Source: Streptosporangiaceae bacterium NEAU-GS5
GTDB taxonomy: Bacteria > Actinomycetota > Actinomycetes > Streptosporangiales > Streptosporangiaceae
Direction of reading: 5' to 3'
Assembly: GCA_017592665.1 (NCBI GenBank)
Contig: JAGFNW010000003.1
Coordinates: 124,001-188,000, forward strand
Length of the DNA: 64,000 bases
The stretch's first letter is position 1, and each line of letters starts with the position of its first letter. Below are positions 16,515 through 24,554 of the stretch, in pieces. The notes under the pieces are model-generated. The model was not told the origin of the DNA. It did not search any database and worked only from the letters and a program-made list of their open reading frames with translations. Both the position numbers and the translations under genes were made by a program.

Positions 16515-17789
16515 ATGGCCACGAAATACGGAGTGCACTCCGAGGTCGGGACGCTGCGTCAGGTGATCGTGCACCGGCCGGACCTGAGCCTGAAGCGGCT
16601 CACCCCATCCAACAAGGACGAACTGCTCTACGACGACGTGCTCTGGGTCAGCCGGGCGCAACTGGAGCACGACGCGTTCGTGGCCATGCTGCGCAGCCGC
16701 GGCATCGAGGTGTTCTACCACCAGGAACTGCTCGCCGAGGCCCTCGACACCAGCCAGGACGCCAAGCGTCACGCGGTGGAGCGGATGGTCACCCACCTGT
16801 CGGTCGGCCCGATCCTGGTCGACGACATCCGCGCCGAACTCGCCTCGTGGCCCGGCGCCAAGCTGGCCGAGCACTTCATCGGCGGGCTCACCAAGGAGGA
16901 GTTCCTGACCGCGGTCCAGGCCAGAAGGGAAGGCTTCGACGAACGCTCGCTGTCCGCGGCCCTCGCCGCGCCGGGGGTCTTCCTGCTGCCGCCGCTGCCG
17001 AACTCGCTCTACCAGCGCGACCCTTCCGCCTGGCTGTACGGCGGGGTGTCGCTGAACCCGCTCTTCTACCACGCCCGCCGGCAGGAGACGATCAACCAGA
17101 GCATCGTCTACCACCATCACCCGATGTTCGCCCGTGAGGGCTTCGAATACTGGTATCCCCCGATGGGCGACGACGGCGGCTTCGACGAGGAGGACTTCGG
17201 CCGGGCCTCGATCGAGGGCGGCGACATGATGCCCATCGGCCACGGCACGGTCGCCATCGGGGTCAGCGAACGCACGACGACCCGGATGATCGAGCACATC
17301 GCGCTCGCCCTGTTCGCCAAGCAGGCGGCGACCCGGGTGCTGGCCGTCAGCATCCCGCCGCACCGGTCCTACATGCACCTGGACACCGTGTTCACGCTGC
17401 TGGACGTCGACAAGGCCACCGGCTATCCGCCGGTCGTGGAACACGCCACCGTCTATTCGCTCCGGCCCGGCGACAAGGACGGCACCCTCGACGTGCACCG
17501 CGAGCCGAGCCTCGCCTCCGCCTTCGAGGACGCGCTCGGCATCGGCAAGCTCGACATCATCCCGACAGGAGGCGACGACTACCAGCGGGCCCGCGAGCAG
17601 TGGGACAGCGGCAGCAACTTCGTCGCCCTCGAGCCAGGCGTCGTGGTCGGTTACCACAAGAACGAGTTCACCAACCGCAAGCTCCGCGAGCACGGCGTTG
17701 ACGTCGTCGAGATCGAAGGCTTCGAACTCGGCAAAGGTCGCGGCGGCGGCCGCTGCATGACCTGCCCCATCCTCCGCGACCCCGTCTGA
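16515..17789 (+). CDS. arcA: Arginine deiminase
   Basis: Hydrolyses L-arginine to citrulline and ammonia, first step of the ADI pathway. 424 residues, the usual length. All guanidine-modifying active-site elements are visible: N-S-L-Y-Q-R-D, E-G-G-D-M-M, H-L-D-T-V-F-T and the catalytic Cys in G-G-R-C-M-T-C-P near the C-terminus. The ATG at 16515 begins M-A-T-K-Y-G-V-H-S-E-V-G, the normal N-terminus. No carbamate kinase or ornithine carbamoyltransferase is adjacent, so it may serve nitrogen supply or acid resistance and not a complete ADI operon. A LysR gene lies across the divergent promoter. Confidence 0.95.
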   Translation: MATKYGVHSEVGTLRQVIVHRPDLSLKRLTPSNKDELLYDDVLWVSRAQLEHDAFVAMLRSRGIEVFYHQELLAEALDTSQDAKRHAVERMVTHLSVGPILVDDIRAELASWPGAKLAEHFIGGLTKEEFLTAVQARREGFDERSLSAALAAPGVFLLPPLPNSLYQRDPSAWLYGGVSLNPLFYHARRQETINQSIVYHHHPMFAREGFEYWYPPMGDDGGFDEEDFGRASIEGGDMMPIGHGTVAIGVSERTTTRMIEHIALALFAKQAATRVLAVSIPPHRSYMHLDTVFTLLDVDKATGYPPVVEHATVYSLRPGDKDGTLDVHREPSLASAFEDALGIGKLDIIPTGGDDYQRAREQWDSGSNFVALEPGVVVGYHKNEFTNRKLREHGVDVVEIEGFELGKGRGGGRCMTCPILRDPV

Positions 17790-18124
17790 CCCCCGGCCGG
17801 AAAGGCGCGCGCCGATCCGTGGGAAGTGGCGAAAGGCCGGTCGCAGCGGGTCGGTGGCGCCACCAAACCGGCAATTAGGCCAGCACCACAAGCGATAGGC
17901 GCGCAAAGGCACGGAGAAGTCCGCCCGAGATGGCTCCCCGTTCGGCTCCTCACGACCTTGGAGAACAGAAAGGGGCCCCGGGCAGAATCTGAAACCCCTT
18001 CTGAAGTGGCGTGCCCTGCGTAGCACGTACCCCGCGCCCCTGCTGCGACGAGTACGTGATCCGAGTGGCCAGGCTAAGGTCGCTACCGGGGAGCCGAAGT
18101 CATGAGAGCTCTCTTATCGTGCGT
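17790..18124. other. Gene-free stretch after arcA
   Basis: No convincing coding frame is visible on either strand in these 335 bp. It contains the hairpin at 17966-18003, and composition becomes more AT-rich towards 18100. It may be the remains of decayed sequence. Confidence 0.5.
17966..18003. terminator. Terminator-like hairpin, resembles the tRNA-Pro terminator
   Basis: CAGAA-A-GGGG (17966-17975) pairs with CCCCTTCTG (17995-18003) with one bulged A. On the minus strand the sequence 18005-17991 is TTCAGAAGGGGTTTC, identical over 15 bases to 3607-3621 downstream of tRNA-Pro, and both are followed by a similar hairpin ending in CCCCTTT. No tRNA gene is seen beside this copy. Orientation and function are uncertain. 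Confidence 0.5.
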
Positions 18125-18289
18125 CTAATCGTGACGATGCCCGTACCGAGTCATGTCAAGCGTCCGCCTTATTTCGACCGCGCGGAAAGAAGGGTCGACT
18201 TGCTGTTCTGCCTCCAGGATGTATACGCGGTCTTCAAGCATGCGCACATATGCAATGCGCCACGCATTAGTAATGCCGCCCGTCTGCAT
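18125..18289 (-). CDS. Possible 54-residue hypothetical protein
   Basis: An ATG frame (start 18289, stop TAG 18125-18127) codes 54 residues, mixed charged and hydrophobic, including W-R-I-A-Y-V-R-M-L-E-D-R-V-Y-I-L-E-A-E and ending G-H-R-H-D. I do not recognise it. The amphipathic helix-like composition looks protein-like, and third-position GC is well below that of neighbouring genes, which would fit acquired DNA or a non-coding frame. The upstream CAGG is a weak ribosome site. It faces the same way as the VOC gene upstream. Real status is open. Confidence 0.35.
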   Translation of the reverse strand: MQTGGITNAWRIAYVRMLEDRVYILEAEQQVDPSFRAVEIRRTLDMTRYGHRHD

Positions 18290-18311
18290 TAACCTGTCAA
18301 CGGCGGTGATG

Positions 18312-18677
18312 TCAGGAAGACGTCAGGCAGAAGGGGTGGCCGGCCGGATCCAGGAGTACCCGCCAGCGTCCGTCGCCGGGCTGATGGTCCGGTTTGGTCG
18401 CGCCGAGTTCCAGCGCCAGCTCTTCCATCGCATCGAGGTCGTCAGCGCGGAAATCCAGGTGGAACTGTTGTGGCACGTCCTGACCCGGCCACTGCGGAGC
18501 CCGGTATCGGTCAACCCTCTGGAATCCCAGATCACAGCCGGAGTCGTCCGTCAGAGCGACGAACTCGTCCGTACTGAAGAGTTCGCGCATCCCGGTCAGT
18601 GCACCGTAGAAGCCCGCCAGCGCCTGCGGGTCGGCACAGTCCAGAATCACCCCTCGCAGTACAGCGCCTGGCACCAT
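18312..18677 (-). CDS. VOC (glyoxalase/bleomycin-resistance) family protein
   Basis: 121 residues, the length of a single VOC protein. It has the paired beta-alpha-beta-beta-beta pattern: R-G-V-I-L-D-C-A-D-P-Q-A-L-A-G-F-Y at the N-terminus, F-H-L-D-F-R-A-D-D-L in the second module, and D-P-A-G-H-P-F-C-L at the end. It is of the glyoxalase-like subtype often called lyase; substrate unknown. It is a monocistronic gene in a sparse region. Confidence 0.85.
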   Translation of the reverse strand: MVPGAVLRGVILDCADPQALAGFYGALTGMRELFSTDEFVALTDDSGCDLGFQRVDRYRAPQWPGQDVPQQFHLDFRADDLDAMEELALELGATKPDHQPGDGRWRVLLDPAGHPFCLTSS

Positions 18678-18951
18678 CCGCTCCTTCGCGTCCGCGCGCC
18701 TGTCTCCGTGAGCCGCCGCTGCGCGCGATCACTGGCCACAGCCACACCGTACTCGCCACATCCACCGCTGAAGTAGCGGTTTACCGCTGCCTCAGCGCAA
18801 CGGGTGGCTGTGACCGGCGCCTTCGATACACGCCCTAGCAGAATCCAGGAGCGGGTGCCCCATTCGGCTGCGGCGCGGGGGCGCTCTTCAATGGCTCGAC
18901 CGATCAGGAAATTGGTTCGTCTCCTGTGACGGCAGATGACAAGATCCCTCC

Positions 18952-19329
18952 ATGACCTGGCGTCATACCCACGTCACCGAATTCCTCTACGCCAACCAGG
19001 GCGACGCGGAACGCTTCCTCGCTGTGCTACGCCGGCACTTCCGGTGGGTGCACCCCTGCCCTAGTGAGGACGACATCCTATGGATCACCTTCATGGAGAG
19101 GGATACCGACGGCTTCGACCTCGAAAGGAAGATGCCGGCGATCCTGGCCACGCTCGAGGGAATCCTGCCGCATGACATCGAGATCGTTTCAGCGTGGGAA
19201 GGCGAGATAGCGGCCATGCCGCGCAGGCGAATATGGAGTGTGCGCGGTCGCAACCCCGACGAGGCGGACCTGCAAGCCCGCGACGGGTCCTTAGCAGACG
19301 ACAACCTTCATGGCTCCTCCGACCACTGA
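18952..19329 (+). CDS. Hypothetical protein
   Basis: 125 residues, no recognised family. A folded N-terminal part (F-L-Y-A-N-Q-G-D-A-E-R-F-L-A-V-L-R-R and I-L-W-I-T-F-M-E-R) is followed by a polar C-terminal tail of about 30 residues. No signal peptide or membrane segment. It is isolated: about 270 bp before it and 220 bp after it hold no convincing gene. Codon use is less GC-biased than in the core genes nearby. Confidence 0.5.
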   Translation: MTWRHTHVTEFLYANQGDAERFLAVLRRHFRWVHPCPSEDDILWITFMERDTDGFDLERKMPAILATLEGILPHDIEIVSAWEGEIAAMPRRRIWSVRGRNPDEADLQARDGSLADDNLHGSSDH

Positions 19330-19553
19330 AAGTCTCCCCCCATAGAGCACAGCGGTCTCCGCCACGCCATAAATGGAGTCGGCGACCGGCTCGGAACGGG
19401 TGTCGTCAAACTCGTCACCTGCCCAGTCTTCATTTCAGAGCTCAGCGCCGAATTCTCGGCGACGAGCACCTCGACATCTTTATCCACCAGCCTCAACACC
19501 AACGATCTACCCGGCGCCGCTTGATAACCATAAAAGCAGCGGAACGGCACGGC

Positions 19554-20489
19554 TCACGGTATGTGCTGGGCCAGGTCACTCGCCGAACGCGGCCTTCCCG
19601 TCGCGACAAGCTGCCGAACCAGCGCATCCGAGGAGTCGTCGGCGTCCATGGTGGCCGTGATGAGGATCGTGTCGTCGTGCGCGATGTAGGTGACCTCGCC
19701 GTCCGTCTGGCGCCGCCACGTCCGCGCGTCAAGGGCCTGGCAGGGCTGCGCGGCGGAGGAGGCGGAGGCGGCGTCGCCGCAATCCGCGGGCAGTGTGAAG
19801 CGGGCGGGCATGGTCGTCACGGAGACCTCGATCTCTCCCGGCCTCCGCCTTTCGTACGGCGTTGCCGGATCGGGGCTGCCGTCCGGCAGAAGCCGGTAGG
19901 TCATTCCAGACATCCCATACGTGGATACCCGCCCCAGTCGATAGCCGGGCACATCGGCCACGACCAGCGGAACGTGCACGCGTTCGAGCTCGTCCCTGTG
20001 GTCCAGCTCGGTCTGCTGCGGCGTGGTCACGACGGCCACCGGATAGACGGCGAGCATCGTGGCCGCGACCACGGCCCGTGGCAGGAGATCGGTCGTCCGC
20101 ATCGTGAGCAGCGCGCCGACGGCGAACCCGGCGCCGGTGAGCAGCGGGGCGAGCCGGAAAGCGGGGGCGAAGATCAGCTGCATGGTCACCCAGCCGATGG
20201 CAAGGGTCAACCCGGATCCGGTGAGAGCCACCGCCCAGGCCGGGCGGACCCGCATGAGCACCAGGGCAACCCAGGCGAGCGCTTCGGTGACCGCGAGGGC
20301 GACAGCGCCGAAGGGAATCACGCATTCCAGGCCACCGCTGGGGCAGATGAGAGCGCCGAATCCGGACACACCCTCGATGCTCGCCACACCTACTAAGACC
20401 AGAGGCGATAGTGCGCCCACGAGGCCGGCGGCGGCGACTTTGATCCATTCCACGCGCCCAAGCTCGAGCCGGCTGACAATCAGATCCAT
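19554..20489 (-). CDS. Hypothetical membrane protein with extracytoplasmic C-terminal domain
   Basis: About 311 residues from the ATG at 20489. Four to five hydrophobic helices occupy residues about 15-170, followed by a soluble domain of about 140 residues. One Cys pair in the loop of the first helices and another in the soluble domain suggest disulphides outside the cell. The opening M-D-L-I-V-S-R-L-E-L-G-R-V-E-W-I-K looks like a short cytoplasmic helix. An in-frame TTG start at 20540 overlaps a palindrome, so 20489 is preferred. No function can be named. Confidence 0.65.
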   Translation of the reverse strand: MDLIVSRLELGRVEWIKVAAAGLVGALSPLVLVGVASIEGVSGFGALICPSGGLECVIPFGAVALAVTEALAWVALVLMRVRPAWAVALTGSGLTLAIGWVTMQLIFAPAFRLAPLLTGAGFAVGALLTMRTTDLLPRAVVAATMLAVYPVAVVTTPQQTELDHRDELERVHVPLVVADVPGYRLGRVSTYGMSGMTYRLLPDGSPDPATPYERRRPGEIEVSVTTMPARFTLPADCGDAASASSAAQPCQALDARTWRRQTDGEVTYIAHDDTILITATMDADDSSDALVRQLVATGRPRSASDLAQHIP

Positions 20490-20523
20490 GGCCTCAGCGT
20501 CCGTGATTTTCCGCCCGCTGGAC

Positions 20524-20539
20524 TGAGTACACCTACTCA
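20524..20539. promoter_or_regulatory. Palindrome upstream of membrane protein gene
   Basis: TGAGTA-CACC-TACTCA is a perfect 6-bp inverted repeat with a 4-bp spacer, about 35 bp upstream of the preferred start of the membrane protein gene on the minus strand. It looks like a repressor operator; the regulator is unknown. Confidence 0.4.
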
Positions 20540-20794
20540 ATCACCTCCACCACCGTCACCAACCCACGACTAGGCAGTGTCTGACCAATGCCTCGTCCGT
20601 CGCGAGCGACGATCCAGGTGCGTGCATCGCAAAGACGGAGGAGGGAGCCGGCCCGGCGGCCCGGTGACCTGCTCGGTGCCCGGGGTCCCGCGGAAGCGTC
20701 AGCTTGCGGGCGGTTCGTGGGAAGGGCGACAACGCGGCGAGATGCCCCTCTGGGCGACGCGACGGGGCAAAGATCGGCGGGCGAAGCACTAAGC

Positions 20795-21125
20795 AGGGGC
20801 GGGGCACCAGGCAGGGGCGGGGCGGTGAGCAGAGGCGGGGCGCCAGGCACCGGCTTGTGGCGCAGAGCAGGGCGCGGCACCAGGCAGGGCGCGGCACCAG
20901 GCAGGGCGCGGCACCAGGCAGGGCGCGGCACCAGGCAGGGCGCTGTGGCGGTGAGCACGGGCCACCAGGTAGGGGCGAGACACCAGGCAGGGGCGGTGAG
21001 CACGGGCGGAGCACCGGGCGCTGTGGTGAGCAGGAGCGGGGCACCAGGCAAGGGCTGTGGCGGTGAGCACGGGCGGAGCACCGGACGCTGTGGCGGTGAG
21101 CAGGGGCGGGGCGTTAGGCAGGGGC
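20795..21125. repeat. GC-rich minisatellite after the methyltransferase gene
   Basis: Four perfect tandem 17-bp copies of GCGCGGCACCAGGCAGG occupy 20872-20939, embedded in about 330 bp of degenerate related units. A second motif, GTGAGCACGGGCGGAGCACC, occurs at about 20997 and 21064. The last unit merges into the 3' end of the methyltransferase gene, suggesting the array grew from that end. All three minus-strand frames are largely open and give Pro/Ala/Cys/Arg-rich nonsense. No separate gene is supported in 20541-21113, and the part before 20795 shows nothing recognisable. Confidence 0.85.
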
Positions 21126-21863
21126 GGTGGCGGTGAGCATGGTGGTGCGGGCGTGGGGGCCGCCGTACCAGAAGCGCCAGCCGAGGTCGCGGGTGTGGAC
21201 GTCGGCCGCGCCCCACTCGCGCAGGACCTCGCCATAGGCCTTGGCGTAGCGGAAGTCGGCGACCCGGAGGCGGCCGCCGGGTTTGAGGACGCGTAACGCT
21301 TCGGCGATCGCGCGGGCGCGGCCCTCGGCGTCGGGGATGTTGTGCACGGCGAGGCTCGAGACGACCAGGTCGAACGTGCCGGACTCGAAGGGCAGCTCGC
21401 GCATGTCTCCGGTGACCAGCTCGACGCGGTCGGCGACGCCCTCGGCGCAGGCGTTGGCCAGCGTCGCGTCCTCGGTGTTGCCCAGCTGATCGCGACCGCT
21501 CCACAGGTCGATGCCCGTGACCTTGCCGTTGGGCACGCGCCTGGCCGCCTTGAGCAGCACGAGGCCGCGGCCGCATCCGAGGTCGAGCACGCGCTCGTCG
21601 CCCGCCAGGCGAAGCGCGTCGAGCTCCTCATCCCATACGCGGAACTTCCCGCGGAACGTCGTGTGCGCGAAGACGGCCGCGCTCACCGCCAAGCCGAGCC
21701 CACCGACCAGCAGGACGATCGCGGGGATCGCCCACCCGATGATGAAGAGCGCGACGGCGACGGTCAGCTCGACCAGGCCGCCCACGGTCATCCCGAACAG
21801 CACCCCAGGGGCATCCACCCCGTAAGTCGCCCGCTCATCCACCACCCCTCGATCCTGCCTCAT
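21114..21863 (-). CDS. SAM-dependent methyltransferase with N-terminal membrane helices
   Basis: 249 residues. Two hydrophobic helices (about residues 22-70) anchor a class I methyltransferase domain: motif I V-L-D-L-G-C-G-R-G, the acidic G-I-D-L-W, G-D-M-R-E-L-P-F, and F-D-L-V-V-S-S-L-A-V-H-N-I-P. The late L-R-V-L-K-P-G-G-R-L is typical of UbiE-like enzymes. Substrate unknown. The C-terminus A-T-A-P-A and its TAA lie inside the edge of a minisatellite, so tail length may vary between strains. Confidence 0.88.
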   Translation of the reverse strand: MRQDRGVVDERATYGVDAPGVLFGMTVGGLVELTVAVALFIIGWAIPAIVLLVGGLGLAVSAAVFAHTTFRGKFRVWDEELDALRLAGDERVLDLGCGRGLVLLKAARRVPNGKVTGIDLWSGRDQLGNTEDATLANACAEGVADRVELVTGDMRELPFESGTFDLVVSSLAVHNIPDAEGRARAIAEALRVLKPGGRLRVADFRYAKAYGEVLREWGAADVHTRDLGWRFWYGGPHARTTMLTATAPA

Positions 21864-21920
21864 CCCACCGACAATTCCCAGAACTCATACAGGGCTGTTC
21901 AATTTCCAACGTTCATGCAA

Positions 21921-21944
21921 AACTCGTACACACCTGTACGAGTT
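21921..21944. promoter_or_regulatory. Perfect 24-bp operator palindrome before MFS gene
   Basis: AACTCGTACA-CACC-TGTACGAGTT is a perfect 10-bp inverted repeat with a 4-bp spacer, 10 bp before the ATG of the MFS gene and immediately ahead of its AGGAG ribosome site. It is the classical arrangement for TetR-family repression of a drug pump; the TetR encoded just downstream of the pump is the obvious candidate. Confidence 0.75.
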
Positions 21945-21954
21945 AGGAGCGAAC

Positions 21955-23313
21955 ATGCGATGGACACCCCTGGCGCTGCTGGCCGCGGCCCAGTTCATGC
22001 TGATCCTGGACGTGACGGTGATCAACGTGGCGCTGCCCAGCATCGGCCACGACCTCCACCTCGACCGCGAGACCCTGACCTGGGCCGTCACGGCGTACAC
22101 CCTCTGCTTCGGCGGTCTGATGCTGCTCGGCGGACGGCTGGGCGACGCGATCGGCGGCCGCCGCACGCTTTTGGCAGGGCTGGCCCTGTTCACCGCCGCG
22201 TCGCTGGTCACCGGCCTGGCCGGGAACGCCGCGGTCCTGATCGGCGGCCGGGTGGCGCAAGGCGTCGGAGCCGCTCTGCTGTCCCCCACCGCGCTGGCCA
22301 CGGTCACGCGCACCTTCCACGGCGCCGAACGCAACCGTGCGCTCGGCGTGTGGGCCGCATTGGGCGGCGCGGGGTTCGCCGTCGGCGCCGTGCTCGGCGG
22401 CGCGCTGACCTCGGGACCCGGCTGGCGCTGGGTGTTCTTCATCAACGTTCCGGTCGGCCTCGCGCTGCTCGCGCTGCTGCCGCGCGTGGTGGCCACCGCC
22501 CCGGGCACAGGGCGGCGGGTCGATCTCCCGGGTGCCGTCCTGGCCACCGGTGGTACGGCGGCGCTCATCTTCGGCCTGGTCAAGGCCGGCGACGCGGGCT
22601 GGGGATCGCCGTGGACGCTGGTCGGGTTGCTGGTCGCGGCCGTCGCGTACAGCGCCTTCGCCTGGGTCGAGCGGACGATCGGCGAGCCGTTGATGGACCC
22701 GCGAGTCCTCGCCCGACGGCCGGTCGCGACCGGCGCGTTCCTCATGCTGGCCAGCACGGCCCTCATGTTGGGCCTGGTCTTCCTCGGCTCGTTCTACCTG
22801 CAGCAGGTCGGCGGCCTGTCGGCGATCGCGGTCGGCGCACTGTTCCTGCCGGTCGCGGCCGCGACGGCGGTAGGCGGGCACCTGGCCGGGCGCGCGATCG
22901 GGCGGCGCGGCGCACGGCCGGTCGCGGTGGCCGGGCTGACCGCCGCCGCACTGGGCGCCTTCATTCTCACGCAGGTCGACGGCACGGTCTGGATCGTCAT
23001 CGGGCTGGCAATCGCCGTGGCGGGGATCGTGCCGGCGTTCGTCGCGGCCACCACGAGCGCGCTCGGATTCATCGCCCCCAGCGAGGCCGGCCTCGCCGCC
23101 GGAATCGTGAACACCTTCCACGAGGTGGGCGGCGCCGTCGGGATCGCCCTGGCGTCCACTCTCGCCGCCTCGGGCCTGGTGTCCGGCACGGCGAGCGGCT
23201 TCTCCGGCGCGTACGCGATCCTCGCGATCGTCGCCCTGGCCGCGGCGGGGGCGGCGGCCGTGCTCGTGCCCAAGGGGGTGGCGCACCTGCCCGAAGGCGT
23301 GGCCGTCCACTAA
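21955..23313 (+). CDS. MFS drug transporter, DHA2 (EmrB/QacA) type
   Basis: 452 residues with about 14 hydrophobic helices. Signature motifs: L-D-V-T-V-I-N-V-A-L-P in helix 1, the G-G-R-L-G-D-A-I-G-G-R-R loop (motif A), and the antiporter motif C region G-G-A-G-F-A-V-G-A-V-L-G-G. It is a proton-driven exporter of drugs or metabolites. AGGAG precedes the ATG, and a perfect palindrome sits just upstream. The TetR gene begins 35 bp after its stop, so the pair forms an autoregulated efflux cassette. Confidence 0.94.
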   Translation: MRWTPLALLAAAQFMLILDVTVINVALPSIGHDLHLDRETLTWAVTAYTLCFGGLMLLGGRLGDAIGGRRTLLAGLALFTAASLVTGLAGNAAVLIGGRVAQGVGAALLSPTALATVTRTFHGAERNRALGVWAALGGAGFAVGAVLGGALTSGPGWRWVFFINVPVGLALLALLPRVVATAPGTGRRVDLPGAVLATGGTAALIFGLVKAGDAGWGSPWTLVGLLVAAVAYSAFAWVERTIGEPLMDPRVLARRPVATGAFLMLASTALMLGLVFLGSFYLQQVGGLSAIAVGALFLPVAAATAVGGHLAGRAIGRRGARPVAVAGLTAAALGAFILTQVDGTVWIVIGLAIAVAGIVPAFVAATTSALGFIAPSEAGLAAGIVNTFHEVGGAVGIALASTLAASGLVSGTASGFSGAYAILAIVALAAAGAAAVLVPKGVAHLPEGVAVH

Positions 23314-23348
23314 CCGTTCAGTACGTGTCCGCAAATAGGCTTGCCTCC

Positions 23349-23909
23349 ATGGCATTGAGGGCGGACGCGGCGCGCAACGTCGAGGCGATCCTCGAGGCCG
23401 CCGCGGCCTGCCTGGGCCGCAACCCGGACGCCAGCATGACCGAGATCGCCAAGCGGGCCGGGCTCGGCCGGGTCACCCTCTATGGGCACTTCCCCTCGCG
23501 GGAGGCCCTGCTGCACGAGCTGATGCGCGACTCGCTCGCCCGGATCTCGCGCCTGCTCGCCACGGCCGACCTCGACTCGGGCCCGGCCGACGCGGCCCTG
23601 CTCGGCCTGCTCCGCTCGTCCTGGCAGGTGCTCGATCACCACGTCGGCACGCTCTCGGCCGTACGGCGCCAGCTTCCCGACAGCGACGTGCTGGCCCACC
23701 ACGAGCAGATCCTCGGGGCGATCGACCGGCTGATCGCGCGCGGCCGGCGCGACGGCGTCTTCCGCGCCGATCTGCCGGTCGAGTGGCTGGTGACGGTCGT
23801 CTACCGGCTCATCCAGGCGGCGGCCGAGCAGGTGGAGGAAGGCGTGTTCACCGAGGAGCAGGCGGTCGGCGCGCTGACCGCCACTGTCGCCGCCGCACTC
23901 CGGGCGTAA
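23349..23909 (+). CDS. TetR/AcrR family regulator of the MFS pump
   Basis: 186 residues. N-terminal HTH includes A-S-M-T-E-I-A-K-R-A-G-L-G-R-V-T-L-Y-G-H-F; the remaining helical domain is the ligand-binding part. The ATG at 23349 gives a normal N-terminus, M-A-L-R-A-D-A-A-R-N. It lies 35 bp downstream of the MFS gene, same strand. It likely binds the palindrome at 21921-21944 and is relieved by pump substrates (inference from layout). Confidence 0.92.
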   Translation: MALRADAARNVEAILEAAAACLGRNPDASMTEIAKRAGLGRVTLYGHFPSREALLHELMRDSLARISRLLATADLDSGPADAALLGLLRSSWQVLDHHVGTLSAVRRQLPDSDVLAHHEQILGAIDRLIARGRRDGVFRADLPVEWLVTVVYRLIQAAAEQVEEGVFTEEQAVGALTATVAAALRA

Positions 23910-23937
23910 GCCTCAGCACCGACAGCGGGCCCCGGGC

Positions 23938-24489
23938 TCAGCCTTCGAGGACGGCGGCGACCTTCCGGATCGACCCGGCCAGGTCGTGGCCCGTGGGGGC
24001 GCGGCCGGGGTCGGTCAGCCACTGGACCAGCATTCCGGCCAGCAGCGTCTGATAGAACGCGCCCAGCTCAGCGGACCCGGGCGTGCCGAACAGCTCGGCC
24101 AGGCCGAGCCTGGCCCGGTCATATCCGGCCAGGAGGTGGTCGCGCACCCCGGGAAACTGGTCGAGCTGGGTGACCACCTCGAACTGGACGGCCCAGAGGG
24201 CCCGGCGCGTGGTGAAGGACTCGGTCACCCGGCTCCAGACGGCCTCGAACCGCTCGGCCGGATCGGCGTCCCGCACGGCCGCCAAGGCCCGCTCGACCTC
24301 CTCGCCCCACTCCTCCATCGCCTTGAAGATGGCCTCATTGAGCAGCGCCTTCGTCGATCCGAAGTGGTAGCCGATGGCGGCGAGGCTGACCCCGGCCGCG
24401 GACGCGATGTCGCGTGCCGTCGTGCGCGCGTAGCCCTTCTCGTACAGGCAGCGCGTGGCGCCCGCGATCAGGTCCTCACGGTTTCCCAT
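23938..24489 (-). CDS. TetR/AcrR family regulator of the FAD monooxygenase
   Basis: 183 residues from the ATG at 24489, with HTH T-T-A-R-D-I-A-S-A-A-G-V-S-L-A-A-I-G-Y-H-F. An earlier in-frame ATG (24525) would run through the operator palindromes, so 24489 is preferred. It is divergent from the monooxygenase gene, and two GTCTAAGAC palindromes lie between, so it probably represses both itself and the monooxygenase. Confidence 0.92.
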   Translation of the reverse strand: MGNREDLIAGATRCLYEKGYARTTARDIASAAGVSLAAIGYHFGSTKALLNEAIFKAMEEWGEEVERALAAVRDADPAERFEAVWSRVTESFTTRRALWAVQFEVVTQLDQFPGVRDHLLAGYDRARLGLAELFGTPGSAELGAFYQTLLAGMLVQWLTDPGRAPTGHDLAGSIRKVAAVLEG

Positions 24490-24499
24490 GCGCCCATCA

Positions 24500-24536
24500 T
24501 TGTCTAAGACAGGCGTCTTGCACAATCGTCTAAGAC
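24500..24536. promoter_or_regulatory. Paired TetR operators between regulator and monooxygenase
   Basis: TGTCTAAGACA at 24501-24511 is a perfect odd-centre palindrome, and GTCTAAGAC recurs at 24528-24536 on the same axis 27 bp away. TTGCAC followed about 18 bp later by TACTTT could be -35/-10 elements for the monooxygenase, which would start transcription almost at its ATG. Both operators would then overlap that promoter. Confidence 0.65.
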
Positions 24537-24554
24537 AAGTGTACTTTCCGAGTC

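Noticed and set aside
19330-19524. In-frame Ser/Thr-rich extension after the stop at 19329
   Set aside because: It would need stop read-through, and there is no start codon or ribosome site of its own.
19308-19550. 80-residue minus-strand frame
   Set aside because: Mixed composition without homology or ribosome site; overlaps the end of the hypothetical gene on the other strand.
20872-20939. CRISPR-like array
   Set aside because: The units are directly adjacent 17-bp repeats without spacers, and no cas genes are present.
20533-21576. Minus-strand Pro/Ala/Cys-rich frames in the minisatellite
   Set aside because: All three frames are open because of the repeat; none has a domain or start context.
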